Notes under the pieces: model-generated
Told to the model about the DNA's origin: nothing
The model's input: only the letters and a program-made list of their open reading frames with translations
Databases searched by the model: none
From: Typhlomys cinereus
Lineage: Eukaryota > Chordata > Mammalia > Rodentia > Platacanthomyidae
DNA length: 64,000 nt
Assembly: GCA_023101885.1 (NCBI GenBank)
Contig: JALPQD010000214.1
Location: 372,001 to 436,000 of the forward strand
Direction of reading: 5' to 3'
Shown: positions 1 through 10,782 of the stretch, one piece after another
Layout: every line of letters begins with the position of its first letter
Numbering within the stretch: position 1 is the first letter of the stretch
Position numbers and translations under genes: made by a program

Positions 1-539
1 GTTTCAATTCAATACTTGCAAGAATATAGGAAAATGCACAGGGAGTCTACTCTCATCTTATGTGAAAACAAGGTTCCTGCCAACCAAGTTCCTCTAAGAT
101 GTCCCCCATCCTTTGTGGAGACTTGGGAGCTCAGCATGATTCTGATCACCAAGAAAGCTTTTCTTTGTTTACTCTCTACTTTTATCCTTCCTCCTTAATA
201 ATACTTCCAGACAGATTTTAATTTAAAGTAAACTAACATAAGGCTTTATTTCTTATTTGTGCCCTAATTAAAATAGTCAAAGACTGGAAGATTTTAAAGT
301 GTGATATATCAGAGTCATCCATCCTTTTAAGATGTTCTGAGCTATGTCCTAACCTCCTTGTATTCTTCTCTATTTAGTTGATATCAGAAAAACAAAGTTT
401 CTTTCTTCTTTTCTTTGATTCTTGTTCTTCTGTAGAGATACAAAATAAAGAACTTAAATAAATACAAATCTTATCCTGTGTAAGTGCTGATATTTATGAA
501 AATGAAGCAATATGAGGAGAGATAATTGAATGAAATTAA
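1..539. other. AT-rich unassigned DNA
   Basis: No repeat, exon or RNA gene recognised. The 60-codon open frame here is ordinary chance length for AT-rich DNA. Confidence 0.5.
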
Positions 540-905
540 AAACTTGACTGCATCATCTGGGAGTTCACTGCAGTAGGACTTGTCCTTCCCAGACCTGCAT
601 AATGAATGACATACCAACATTCCCCCACAGACTACCTAGGAATGCAGGAAAGATGGGAACTTTTCTTGGAAACCTTTGGGTCTAAAGCTGGATAAGTGAA
701 GGGAAATGCCCATATCAGTGGGGTGGACTGAAGAGAGGTAACTTTATGTTCCATAGAGGCCTGAATGCCCACAAGAGTAGACAAGCCAGAGTGAGCCCTG
801 GGGTCCAAAGAAGCATATGGGTGGGAGTTGGAAGGGAGGAAGGGAAGCTTGTATGAATACTCAATATGCTTGAAAAGTAGAGAAATTAAAAATTAATAAA
901 CTAAT
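540..905 (+). repeat. possible old L1 3' UTR fragment
   Basis: A non-coding stretch that ends in a purine-rich tract (about 805-850, rich in GGGAGG and GGAAGG) and then an A-rich tail with AATTAAAAATTAATAAA. Old rodent L1 3' UTRs look like this. There is no coding part to confirm it, so the family is not settled. Confidence 0.35.
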
Positions 906-1489
906 AGCAACTGTTAAAACATTTGAAAGGACAGTTAGTACGAGTAAGTGGCTAACTTTAAGAAAGACAAGGATTTTCTAATTGGTGTCAACACAAAGAG
1001 GAGGATGAAAACCAGTACGGACCCAGAGTCTTCTTATGGTTCACATGAACCCCTTACTAGAATTGGCACAAGACTCAGCATATGAAAGAGAAACAAATTT
1101 CAATAAAAAATTGAAATAAAAATTTAGAAATGAATAGAAACTAGTAGTTAAAAGATTTTCCTGACCTAAAACAAATATTTTTTTTTGGAAATTTTGGACA
1201 ATTATATCAGTATTAACTTTTCTTGGAATAGTTTCATTCATTTTCCCATCTGGTAGTGTTATTCATTTCATTTTTCTTCCAGTTGATCCACCATATTGTG
1301 GGTAGTGCTATTCATTCAGGAATTTTCCTATGTCAACATTGCTATTAAAATAATCCTAGACATGATCAGGTTGCAAACTTAATCTAAAGAATCTCCCTCA
1401 CGTGGGTCTGGAGAATTGCCTCATCAATGTCATGGTGACAATTATCAGTAACCACCACAAAAACTATAAAACTTTTAGAAAAAATCATA
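906..1489. other. AT-rich unassigned DNA
   Basis: No recognisable element. The short reverse-strand open frame at 1041-1241 has no domain I can identify. Confidence 0.45.
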
Positions 1490-2330
1490 CCAGAAAATCT
1501 TGAAAAGCTACGTTATGATCAAAAACTTGTTAGAATTTGAACAAAAGAAAATGAAGGTTAAATGTTGAAAACAAAATAAACATGTTTGGTCTAGGAAAAA
1601 CATTATGAAGAAAATGAACAGAAAGGCAGCAAATATTGCCACCACTTATGCAAAGAGTGTTAGTGTCTTGAATATATGAAGAACTCTCAAAGCTCATTGT
1701 TATAAGTCAAACAATTCAATTAGTAAGTGGTAAGAGACAAAAGGAGAGAGTTTAACAAAGAGAATCTACAGATGGCAAATAAGCATATGAAAAGTAATTG
1801 AACATCACAGCTACTAAGCACATGCAAATTCAAAGAAGCTATGATATCACTGCAGACCTATCAGGAGGGCCTGCAAAATAGTGAAAAGAAGAAAGTGACT
1901 ACATAGATAGTTTGTGCAAAGTCATTATAATAGCATTTGACCATTTATTTTGAATATAAACATATAATTACCATATGACCCAGCATTTAGACTTAGACAT
2001 TTATCTCAGAGAAATGAAAATGTATGCTCATAAAAAAACTATTACATAAATGTATGTAGCACTTTAATTTTTAGTAATTATAAAATGGAAACAATCAGAT
2101 GTCCCTCAATTGGTAACAGTTGAAGCTATAATATGTTTCTGTTACATAATACTTTTCTACTAATTAACAAGGAATAAATTATTAATACAAGTGAAAACAT
2201 GGACAAATCTTCAGGAAATTTAAGTAGAAATAAAAAGTTACTTTATGATAAATTCTTCGTGATCTCTTTCCTGTAATATTATTTAAAATGTCAAAATAAT
2301 TGAAATGTAGAGCTCGTCTCTTTATTTCCT
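1490..2330 (+). mobile_element. ancient L1 remnant (3' part of ORF2), plus strand
   Basis: The stretch matches, with many substitutions and indels, the last third of a mammalian L1 ORF2. It has the CATATGAAAAG region (near 1785), a leftover of the zinc-knuckle region near 1880, and the hallmark ACCATATGACCCAGCA at 1970-1985, which encodes the part before the C-terminus. No reading frame survives over more than a few dozen codons. It runs opposite to the young L1 at 2529-9034 and is far more decayed, so it belongs to an older (L1M-like) generation. The ends are approximate. Confidence 0.7.
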
Positions 2331-2466
2331 GTCATAAAGAAGAGTTGATAAGCGTGATAAAAGCAGGAATATTTGTTAAAAGTAATGTCAGATTTTTTGT
2401 TTTGATCAAAAAGTTCTATCTCAACAGTACTGTTGTCAATATTATTTTTATTTTATTGCGTATTTG

Positions 2467-2515
2467 TTTTAGACAGTCTCATTGAAACCAGCCAAGTATA
2501 GCAGTCACAATGTGA
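2467..2515 (-). repeat. B1 SINE, 3' half, split by the L1
   Basis: Reads TTTTAGACAGTCTCATTGA and continues as the first half of a reverse-strand B1 (normally a TTTGAGACAGGGTCTC-type sequence). The rest resumes at 9048-9114 beyond the L1. Joining the two sides across one target-site copy restores the normal B1 order, which is good evidence that the L1 landed inside this B1. Confidence 0.65.
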
Positions 2516-2528
2516 TCACAGGGGTCTT
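2516..2528. repeat. target-site duplication, left copy (L1)
   Basis: TCACAGGGGTCTT, identical to 9035-9047. It bounds the L1 at its poly(A) end. Confidence 0.85.
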
Positions 2529-3604
2529 TTTTTATTTTAATACATTTTTTATTATTATTTCAGCTAATACAAACTTAATAGGTACACCAGTTCCCTCCCT
2601 CCCTCCTCCTCCCCCCGAACCCCCTGCTCTCCCTCTCCTCACCCCAACCGCCCCATCCCCCCGTGCCTCCCGCCCCAATTCCCAGAGTCCTTTCTTGTGC
2701 ATGCCTGACTCTCCTCTGGGCCCTCCTCTCCGATGACATACAAGGACCCAGTGGCATTTCCCCGAACCCTTTCCTGTGTTCCCCTTAAGCATAGGAACAC
2801 TACTGTGGCTGCCAATCCCTTGCCTCCAAGGATCTTGGTGCCTTTAGCAGATGCTAGACTTTGTGAGGTCAATAGTGTGTTTGACATTACGCCGGGCATG
2901 CAATGTCCAATTATGATTGCTTCGGCCCTAACTTGTATGGAGTATCTTGCAAATCATTGCTCTTCCCATCCTTGTGCTCTTACAATCTTACCGCCCCCTC
3001 TTCCGCAAATGTCCCTGAGCTTCAGGATGGGGAGAGATTAGTCTGGCCTAGTTCTATGTGGTTGATATAGAGTCTCTGAAGTTCTGGATAGTGGATCGTT
3101 GATTTTCTTTTGCAGTTTTGTTGCTCCTGCAATGCCCTATACTCCATCGTGATGGGCACTGTATGTCACCCCCTGGCCAGAGACAGAAAGTTGTTACACT
3201 GGAGTCTTATAATAAAAGCCCATTCAAGGGTAGATGTAATACTTATACCCAAAAGTGGAATCGCAGGGTTATATGGCATTTGGCAATGGGAGGGAGTCAA
3301 TCACCCATTTGCAAAATGGTTACTTTTTAATCTGCCGGATTATATCCCCTCCCCTTCTAGTGAGTTCATACTCCCTTAGTTGTAAATGATCAGGAACGAA
3401 TTGTGAACTTAACCAGATGTCACATTAATTTCTTGCAGTCCTTGATGGAGGCCTATTTTCTCTACTGTAACATGGTCACTTCTCTCCTTGTTTCTGGTGT
3501 GGCCCTCCAACCCCATCCCTCCTGTTCATAATCCTTGCAATAACTGTAGGTAATACATAGATTTACCTATGAGTGTTTCAAGATGGGCTGGGTGGGTCGT
3601 GGTA
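2529..3604 (-). repeat. L1 3' UTR with polypurine tract
   Basis: The non-coding tail after the ORF2 stop. On the plus strand the tract at about 2594-2695 is almost pure C/T, which is the guanine-rich polypurine tract of rodent L1 3' UTRs. The same 3' UTR type recurs at 61462-62107, and short pieces recur at 24641 and 58448. Positions 3243-3281 repeat, with one mismatch, an ORF2 segment at 3893-3931; this piece is absent from the 61462 copy. Confidence 0.9.
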
Positions 3605-3980
3605 TTAGGAGCCACCTATTAGGGAGTACATATGGTGCTTAATTTTCTGGGTCTGGGATACTTCACTTAATATAATTGTTTCTAATGACATCCATTTCCC
3701 AGCAAATTCCAGTAATTCATCATTTTTCATGGCTGAGTAGTACTCCATTGTATAGATGTACCACAGTTTCCTTATCCACTCCTCAACTGTTGGACATTTG
3801 GGTTGATTCCATGTCTTTGCTAATGTAAACAGTGCTGCTATGAACATAGTCGTGCTTGTGCTATCGAGGTGAACCTCTACTGTATGGGAGGTTATACCCA
3901 AAAGTGGAATCGCAGGGTCATATGGCATTTCAATCTTTAATTTTTTTTATTATTATTATTTATTCAACTGTGCGCATGTG

Positions 3981-4024
<44 letters not shown>

Positions 4025-7000
4025 TGTGTATGTGTAGACCCACGGACGAACTCACAAACCACCATGGACACCTCCACCTCCTTCTGCCCCGGGATTCACA
4101 GGCTCCGCCCTACCAGGGCCAGAAGCGCAGGCTGTCCCCGCTTCCGCCTGGCGTCTATACGTGGGATCTGGGATCCGAACTCAGGACCCTCCGCCTGCAA
4201 GGCAGAGGCTTAACCCCTGAGCCACCTCTCCAGCCCGGCATTTCAATCTTAAATTCGTTTAAGAATCTCCAGAGGCTCGCCAGGGTGGCTGTATGAGCCT
4301 GCACTCCCACCAACAATGTAGGAGAGTTCCCCTCTCTCCACATCCTCTCTAGCATTTGTTGTTGTTTGTCTTGTGGATTTTTGCTATCCTGACAGGGGTG
4401 AGATGATATCTCAAGGAAGTTTTGATTTGCATTTCCCTGATGGCTAAAGAAGTGGAGCATTTTTTAAGATATTTGTTAGACATTTTAATTTCATCCCTGG
4501 TAAAATTTCTTTCAGTTCCAGGGCCCATTTTTTAATTGGGCCATTTGTTTCCTTGATGTTTAGTTTCCTAAGTTCTTTGTGCACTCTGGACAGTAGAGCT
4601 CTGTCAGATATGTGGTTCGTGAAGATTTTCTCCCATTCTGTGGGTTGCCTTTGAGCTCGTGTTACAATCTCTTTATCTGAACAGAAGCTCTTTAATTTCA
4701 CAAGATCCCAACTGTTGAGAGTTGGTAGCAGTGACTGTGCCATTGGATGTCTGTTTAGGAAATGTTGGCCTAGCCCAATCAGCTCGAGGGAGTTCCCTAT
4801 CCTTTCAACTATGGTTTTTAAAGTCTCTGGCCTTAAATCAAGGTCCTTGATCCATTTGGAATTAAGTTTTGTACATGGTGACAAGTATGCGTCCAGCTTT
4901 AATCTTCTGCATGTGGAGATCCAGTTTTGCCAGCACCATTTGTTGAAGATGCTGTTCTTTTTCCATTGGATTCTTTGGGCCCCTTTGTCAAAGATCAAAT
5001 GGCTGTATTTTTGTGGGCTTATATCTGGGTCTTCAACCCTTATCCATTGATCTGTGTGTCTATTTTGGAGCCAGTACCAGGCTGTGTTTATAACTATGGA
5101 TTTGTAATATAGACTAAGGTTCGGTATGGTAATACCTCCAGCAGTGTTTTTGCTATCCTGGGTCTTTTGTGTCTCCATATGAATTTTGAGATTGTTTGGT
5201 CAACCTCTTTAAAGAATTGCTTTGGGATTTTGATTGGTATAGCATTGAATTTGTATATTGCCTTTGGTAGGATGGTCATTTTTACGATGTTGATTCTGCC
5301 AATCCAGGAACATGGGAGGTCTTTCCACCTTCTGATGTCTTCTGCAATTTCTTTCTTTAGGGTTTTAAAGTTTTCGTTTTAAAGGTCTTTTACCTCCTTG
5401 GTTAGGTTTATACCAAGATATTTCATTTTTTTAGGGGCTATAGTAAATGGGATTGTTTCTCTCAAGGCTTTTTCACTTCTTGCATTCTGGGCATATAGGA
5501 AGGCCTCTGATATTTGCACATTTATTTTGTATCCTGCCACTCTGCTGAATTTTTCAATTAGTTCCAGGAGCTTTCTGGTGGAGTTTTGGGATCACTCAGG
5601 TGTAAGTTCATGTCATATGCAAATAGGGATAGCTTGACTTCTTCCTTGCCGATTTGAGTCCCTCTTATGTCCCTTTCTTGTCTTATGGCTTCAGCTAAGA
5701 CCTCAAGTACAATAGTGGTGAGAGTGGACAGCCTTGTCTAGTTCCTGATCGAAGTGGGAATGCTTCCAATTGTTCCCCATTGAGCATAATCCTTGCTGTG
5801 GGCTTGTTGTATATAGCTTTTATTATATTGATAAAGGTTCCTTCCATTCCTACTGTCTCTAGCGTTTTGATCATAAAAGGCTGTTGGATCTTGTCAAAAG
5901 CTTTTTCTGCATCTATCAAGAGTATCATGTGGTCTTGGACTTTGGACTGGTTTACATGATGAATTACATTTATTGATTTGCGTATATTGAACCAACCTTG
6001 TGTGCCAGGGATGAAGCCTACTTGGTCCCCGTGAATAATCTTTTTAATATGTTTTTGAATACGATTTGCTAAAACTTTGTTGAGAATCTTTGCATCTGTG
6101 TTCATCAGAGAGATCGGCCTATAGTTTTCTTTTTTAAGTGAGTCTTTATTAGGTTTTGGGATTAAAACGATATTAGCTTCATAGAAGGAATTTGGTAATG
6201 TTCCTTCCTTTGCTATTTGATGGAACAGTTTAAGGAGTATTGGTATTATTAACTCCTTAAATGTCTGGTAGAACTCTGTGCTGAATCCATCTGGTCCAGG
6301 ACATTTTTTGGTGGGAAGATTCAAGATTACTTCCTCAATTTCCTTATATGTTATAGGGCTATTTAAATAATTCACAACATCCTGATTCAATTTAGGTAAG
6401 TTGTGTTTACTTAGAAATTCATCCATCTCTTTTGTGTTGTCAAACTTCACAGAGTATAAGTTTTTGAAATATGATGTTATAATTCTCTGGATTTCTTGGG
6501 TATCAGTAGTGATAACTCCATCTTCATTTCTATATTTGTTAATTTGGATTTTCTCTCTCTTGCTTTTGGTTAATTTAGCTAGGGGTGTATCAATCTGATT
6601 GATTTTTTTCAAAGAACCAGCTTTTTGACTGGTTGATTTTTTCTATCATTTTCTTAATCTCGATTTCAGATATTTCTCCCCTTATTTTGCTAATCTCCTC
6701 TCTTCTACTACTTTTGGGATCAGATTGCTCTAGTTTCTCTAAAGCTTTAAGCTGCATTGTTAAGTTGTTTATTTCTGATGTTTCCATTTTTTTGATGTAG
6801 GCATTAAGAGCTATGAACTTACCTCTTAGAACAGCTTTCATTTTGTCCCAGAGATTTTTGGTAAGTTGTATTTTCGTTATCATTCACTTTCAGGAAATCT
6901 TGAATTTCCTCTTAATTTCTTCCTGAATCCAGTTCTCATTCAGCATCATATTGTTAAGTTTCCAGGAGTTAGTGTATTTTCTCTTGTTTGATGTGTTGTG

Positions 7001-7732
7001 GATGTCCAGCTTTAGGCCGTGGTGGTCTGATAGGGCACAGGTTAGAATTTCAACTTTTTTGTATATGTGTAGATTCGTATTGTGGCCCAATATGTGATCT
7101 ATTTTGGAGAAAGTTCTGTGTGCTGCTGAGAAAAATGTGTATTCTTTGGTGTGTGGATGAAAAGTTCGATAGAGATCTGTAAGGTCCATTTCTTTCAGGG
7201 TTTGATTAAGTTCCAAAGTGTCTGTGTTAAGCTTTTGACCTGTTGATCTATCCCATGTTGAGAGGGCGGTGTTGACATCCCCAAGAATTATCGTTTGGGG
7301 GTTGATTTCTTGCTTTAGGAGCTGTAAGGTTTTCTTAATGAATGTGGAGGGGCCCGTATTGGGTGCATTTATGTTCAGTATTGTGAAGTCTTTCTGGTGA
7401 ATTGTACCTATGACTAAAATGTAGTATCCATCTGTGTCTCTTATAATTTTCTTTGGTTTGAAGTCCACTTTGTCTGGTAGCATAATGGCTACCCCTGCCT
7501 GTTTTCTGCTTCCATTCACTTGTAGAGTTGTTGGCCAGCCTTTTATTTTTAGAGCGTGCCTATCTTTTGTGGTGAGATGGGTTTCCTGCAGGCAGCAGAT
7601 TGATGGATTGTGATTTTTAATCCAAGTTTGTAATCTGTGTCTCTTGATCGGTGAATTAATTCCATTAACTATTTTTAATTCCAGCCATTTATTATGTTTA
7701 GTAGTTTTTATAAGTATATTGCTTCGCTTTTA
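3605..7732 (-). pseudogene. L1 ORF2 (endonuclease-reverse transcriptase), disabled
   Basis: ORF2 encodes an apurinic-type endonuclease, a reverse transcriptase and a C-terminal zinc knuckle. The endonuclease part (7730 to 6890) keeps QETH, GDVNT and SDHH, so its catalytic Glu, Asp, Asn and His are visible. The frame opens after a TAA at about 7733 without an ATG. Breaks: frameshifts near 6895 and 6858; an extra A near 6607; an apparent 8-bp deletion near 5703 just after GCPLSPLL; another shift near 5590. The catalytic FADD motif reads FAYD (5612-5623, Asp to Tyr at 5615-5617). The knuckle C-x3-C-x7-H-x4-C is visible near 4290-4350, but its Trp codon is TAG. A SINE sits at 3938-4236. The C-terminus ends in SLIGGS at 3605. 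No active reverse transcriptase can be made from this copy. Confidence 0.95.
3938..4236 (-). mobile_element. B2-like SINE with (CA)n tail, nested in L1 ORF2
   Basis: Reverse-strand copy. The tRNA-like head ends at 4236 (CTCCAGCCC on the plus strand), followed by a GC-rich body and a tail of about 23 CA units (3981-4030) and A/T-rich TTATTATTATT. A 14-bp duplication GGCATTTCAATCTT flanks it at 3924-3937 and 4237-4250. It lies in ORF2 between the zinc knuckle and the final conserved block, so it is younger than the L1. The same family is at 13576, 20533, 25457 and 58790. Confidence 0.93.
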
Positions 7733-7738
7733 ATGGTG

Positions 7739-8806
7739 TTATACTTGCCTTCTGTTCTCCTGGATAGGCCTTTTTTTTTCTTCACGCTTGAGTATCATTT
7801 CTAGCATTTTTTGAAGACCTGGTTTGGTGGACATGTATCCCTTCAAGTTGTCTTTGTGCTGGAAGATTTTTCTTTCTCCCTCAATCATGACGGATAGTTT
7901 TGCAGGGTAAATCAGCCTGGGTTGACATTTTTGCACACTCAATACTTGAAGTATGTCTCTCCAAGCTCTTCTTGCTTTTACTGTTTCGACTGAGAAGTCA
8001 TTTGTTATTTTAATAGGTTTACCTTTAAAAGTGACTTGTTTTTTCTCCCTTGAAGCTCTCAGCACCAGTTCTTTATCTTGAATGTGGAGTGTTTTAACTA
8101 TTATTTGCCGTGGCGTGCTTCTGTTTTGGTCATATCTGTTTGGGGTGCAGAATGCCTCTTGTATATGGATGGGCCTCTCTTTTTTTAGATGAGGAAAGTT
8201 TTCCTTGATGATCGTTTGAAAAATTTCCTCAGGGGTGGTATTTTGAGATTCTTGCTCTGGTATTCCATGAATACACATGTTAGGCTTCTTCAGGATGTCC
8301 CATATCTCTTGGATATTTCTCTCAAGTATCTTTTTGGCTTTAACAACCTCTTCCATTGAGCTGGTTAGTAGTCCCACTTTGTCTTCAAGGTCTGAAATTC
8401 TGTTTTCTGCTTCGTTAGTTCTGTTGATAAGACTCTCTGTGGAGTTCTGGGTTGAATATAGCTTGTCTTGTAGCTCAGTTTTAAATTCTCCTTCAGTCTG
8501 TTTTAACTGCTCTATGCCAGTTTTTGTTTCTTGCACTGTTTTTCTCAACTCCTCCAAATGTCTGTTGTGTTCCTCTTCAAAGCGATTGATTCGATTATGT
8601 AATTCCTCCCGCATTTCCTCTTTCATAGTATTGAACGTGGTATTGATCATATTTTGAAAGTCGTTATCCTGAGTCAGGCTTTCTTGGCCTTTTTCCATGG
8701 GTATGTTCTGGTTGGAGTCTAACATGGGATTAATTTCTTCAGTGGGAAGTTTGTTTACTGGAGTGTTGCTTCTCATGGATTTGCACTTTGACTTTGGCAT
8801 TGTCAT
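7739..8806 (-). CDS. L1 ORF1 protein, RNA-binding chaperone, intact frame
   Basis: A 355-residue open frame from ATG to stop, the normal size for rodent and human ORF1p. The protein coats L1 RNA as trimers in cytoplasmic particles. Residues about 50-160 are heptad-like and rich in Glu, Lys, Leu and Asn, which fits the trimerising coiled coil. Next comes the RRM region with NIQEIWDILKKPN (about 164-176), then a C-terminal domain with the RPIHIQEAFCTPNR stretch (about 212-225) and ARRAWRDI (near 280). The end is strongly basic. The ATG at 8806 is the first in frame and follows the 5' UTR directly. An intact frame beside a ruined ORF2 may be chance or recent insertion; I cannot tell if it is expressed. 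Confidence 0.93.
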   Translation of the reverse strand: MTMPKSKCKSMRSNTPVNKLPTEEINPMLDSNQNIPMEKGQESLTQDNDFQNMINTTFNTMKEEMREELHNRINRFEEEHNRHLEELRKTVQETKTGIEQLKQTEGEFKTELQDKLYSTQNSTESLINRTNEAENRISDLEDKVGLLTSSMEEVVKAKKILERNIQEIWDILKKPNMCIHGIPEQESQNTTPEEIFQTIIKENFPHLKKERPIHIQEAFCTPNRYDQNRSTPRQIIVKTLHIQDKELVLRASREKKQVTFKGKPIKITNDFSVETVKARRAWRDILQVLSVQKCQPRLIYPAKLSVMIEGERKIFQHKDNLKGYMSTKPGLQKMLEMILKREEKKRPIQENRRQV

Positions 8807-9034
8807 TTTAACTCTTAAGATCTTTCAATTTCACTAAACTGAATTATTTGGCCTGGGGTTCTCGGGGTGGGCAGGGACGGAGCTTACCTAGGTTGCGGAT
8901 GAGGCCCGGCTGGACTGCACGCGTTTCCCGGCCTAGGTCGCGGGTTGAGGCCCGGCTGGACCGCGTGCACGCGTCCCGACCGGGGGAGTGGGGTGGGGAA
9001 AGGGAGGATGGGGGCGTCGGCGTGAAGCTATTTT
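8807..9034 (-). promoter_or_regulatory. L1 5' UTR / internal promoter, CpG-rich tandem units
   Basis: A 228-bp GC-rich leader in an AT-rich region, with many CpGs. It contains two tandem units that each begin CCTAGG on the plus strand (8887 and 8932, about 45-bp period) and share GAGGCCCGGCTGGAC and ACGCGT. The first unit is 45 bp and the second about 52 bp. Rodent L1s drive Pol II transcription from such leaders. The exact start site cannot be read. Confidence 0.75.
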
Positions 9035-9047
9035 TCACAGGGGTCTT
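9035..9047. repeat. target-site duplication, right copy (L1)
   Basis: TCACAGGGGTCTT, identical to 2516-2528. It marks the 5' end of the L1. Confidence 0.85.
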
Positions 9048-9114
9048 AAAATCACAGTAATCATCTTTCCTCAGATTTCTAAGAGCTGAGATTATAGGCC
9101 TATGTCACCATGCT
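9048..9114 (-). repeat. B1 SINE, 5' half, split by the L1
   Basis: AAATCACAGTAATC, CTGAGATTATAGGCC and TCACCATGCTAAG follow the order of a reverse-strand B1 (GCTGGGATTAAAGGC then CACCATGCC type). It continues the piece at 2467-2515. Confidence 0.7.
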
Positions 9115-10782
9115 AAGTCATTATTAATGTATGGTATGTTAACACTGCATTGCAAGTTGTAAGGTTTGTGAAAGATGAAAATCCGATGAGAGTTCTCCAC
9201 ATTACTTCTTGCAACTATTGAAGAATCTATGATTATTTAAAAATTTTTAATAGTGTAAAGAAAGGAAAACATCAAGACAACTAAAATTACTAATGGTACA
9301 GATATTTAAAATTTTGTTTTCAACAAAATGGCTTTAATTTGAATGCCAGTCAGCTAGACAGGAACACATAAGCAATGACATTTCAGTATCAGGTAATTCC
9401 CCATTGTGGACTACAATTAGTACTGTGACAGATCAAAAATTAATTTTGCTAAGATTCATCCACACAATCCAATTTATGAAGTCCTTAAAGTGTAGAAAAG
9501 TATCCACATTTTCTGCAATAATTTGTCCATCACTAAAAATCTTTCTCCTTTATTTCTAAGACTTGATTCTATAGAAAAAAATTTCATCTTGCAAGTATAA
9601 ATGAAAACATTTATGCAGTTGAACTTATACCTAAAAGATAAGAAATTGGGGTTGTCTTAAGAGCTACAGTCCACATTAAGTTTTATTTAGATATTTTCAG
9701 GTGAAATAAATGAACATATAATTGACTTGAGGCACAGATATGTGAGTTCCAGGATGGTGCAGCCATTCACTTGTTCCTCTGTTCAATACTTTCTAGATTA
9801 CAGCAAAAGGGTCAGTGCTTTCCACAGCAAATATTATAGGTTATTAATCTTCAGTGCAGGAAGCAGCCTTTCTATTCAAAATGGGAATCTGGAGAAATAA
9901 AACAACAGTGATTCTTGATACAGATCTCGGCAAACCAAAGGACCTTCCTTTGTTCTGATGAGTGGTTCCCAAGGACGTATGGTGCCAGACACTTAACAGT
10001 CATGGAAAGTCAACCTTAGGCAGTGGCTCATATTTTTTTTTTAATTTTTGTCTCACACTGATGATGATTAAAGATATGGAAATATTGGAGTTAGCAGAGC
10101 GAAAATAAGAGTTTTATTAAATAAATTCTTTATTGGAAATGCACAAAGAAAATGTAATGTATGTGTGATCTTCTGAAGCAATAGCTTTTTTAACTCAAAA
10201 TAATTTTAAATAATGCTAAACTACAAAGCTAATTTGAAAAACTATCAATCATAATCAAAGCAATAATTCAATCATGAATTTCTTTTTATTAAAATGATCT
10301 AATAGCAGCAAGTACTTAGTGATTTTATTCATTAACTCTCCACATAAACACATGTGAAACCAAAGTGTTACAATTCCTTGTTACTAACCAGTAAGTCAAC
10401 TTCATTGACTCTTTTAACCATTATATTATATCTTTTCATTTTGATTGTTAGAAACCATTCTTAGTTTTCAGCTTAGGTAAATAACAACAGATGTCAAAAT
10501 AAAATTAGCCTTTCCAAGATTTAACACCTGTTGCAAACAGTTTTCAAAACTGCATTAGATATTAATGATAGATCCACAAAAGTTAGTACTCTAGAAGACA
10601 TTGGGGAAAATAAATTCCACAGAAGTTTCAGCTTTTAATATTACCATATGTTGAAGTTTTATAAATCCAAAACCATTAAGTAAATATGGAATGATAACTC
10701 TTTATAATACATAGAATTTCTTATAGACATTATCAGTGAATGATGGTGCTTTCTTCATTGTAGATGAATTGTTACATTCATC
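9115..10782. other. AT-rich unassigned DNA
   Basis: No exon, RNA gene or repeat recognised. Only short homopolymer runs stand out (for example near 10031). Confidence 0.5.

Larger units (their letters stand above)
2529..9034 (-). mobile_element. L1: full-length L1 retrotransposon, minus strand
   Basis: A complete LINE-1, about 6.5 kb including a nested SINE of about 0.3 kb. In sense order it has a short CpG-rich 5' UTR (9034-8807), ORF1 (8806-7739), ORF2 (about 7732-3605) and a 3' UTR of about 1.07 kb with a polypurine tract, ending in a degenerate A-rich tail at 2529. A perfect 13-bp target-site duplication flanks it. The element copies itself by nicking DNA and reverse transcribing its RNA at the nick. 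ORF1 is open throughout, but ORF2 has frameshifts, stops, a changed catalytic residue and the SINE, so this copy cannot move on its own. The low decay marks it as much younger than the remnant at 1490-2330. Confidence 0.95.

Noticed and set aside
2482..3041. Proline-rich and glycine-rich frames
   Set aside because: They are translations of the L1 3' UTR polypurine tract, not proteins. The same applies to 61450-61822, 45748-46008 and 58400-58701.
3856..4296. Plus-strand 146-codon open frame with a repetitive Val/Cys run
   Set aside because: It is the antisense of a SINE and its CA tail, as are the frames at 13505-13840, 20470-20805 and 58739-59142.
4715..5637. Plus-strand open frames in the L1
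   Set aside because: Shadows of the reverse-strand ORF2; no domain of their own.
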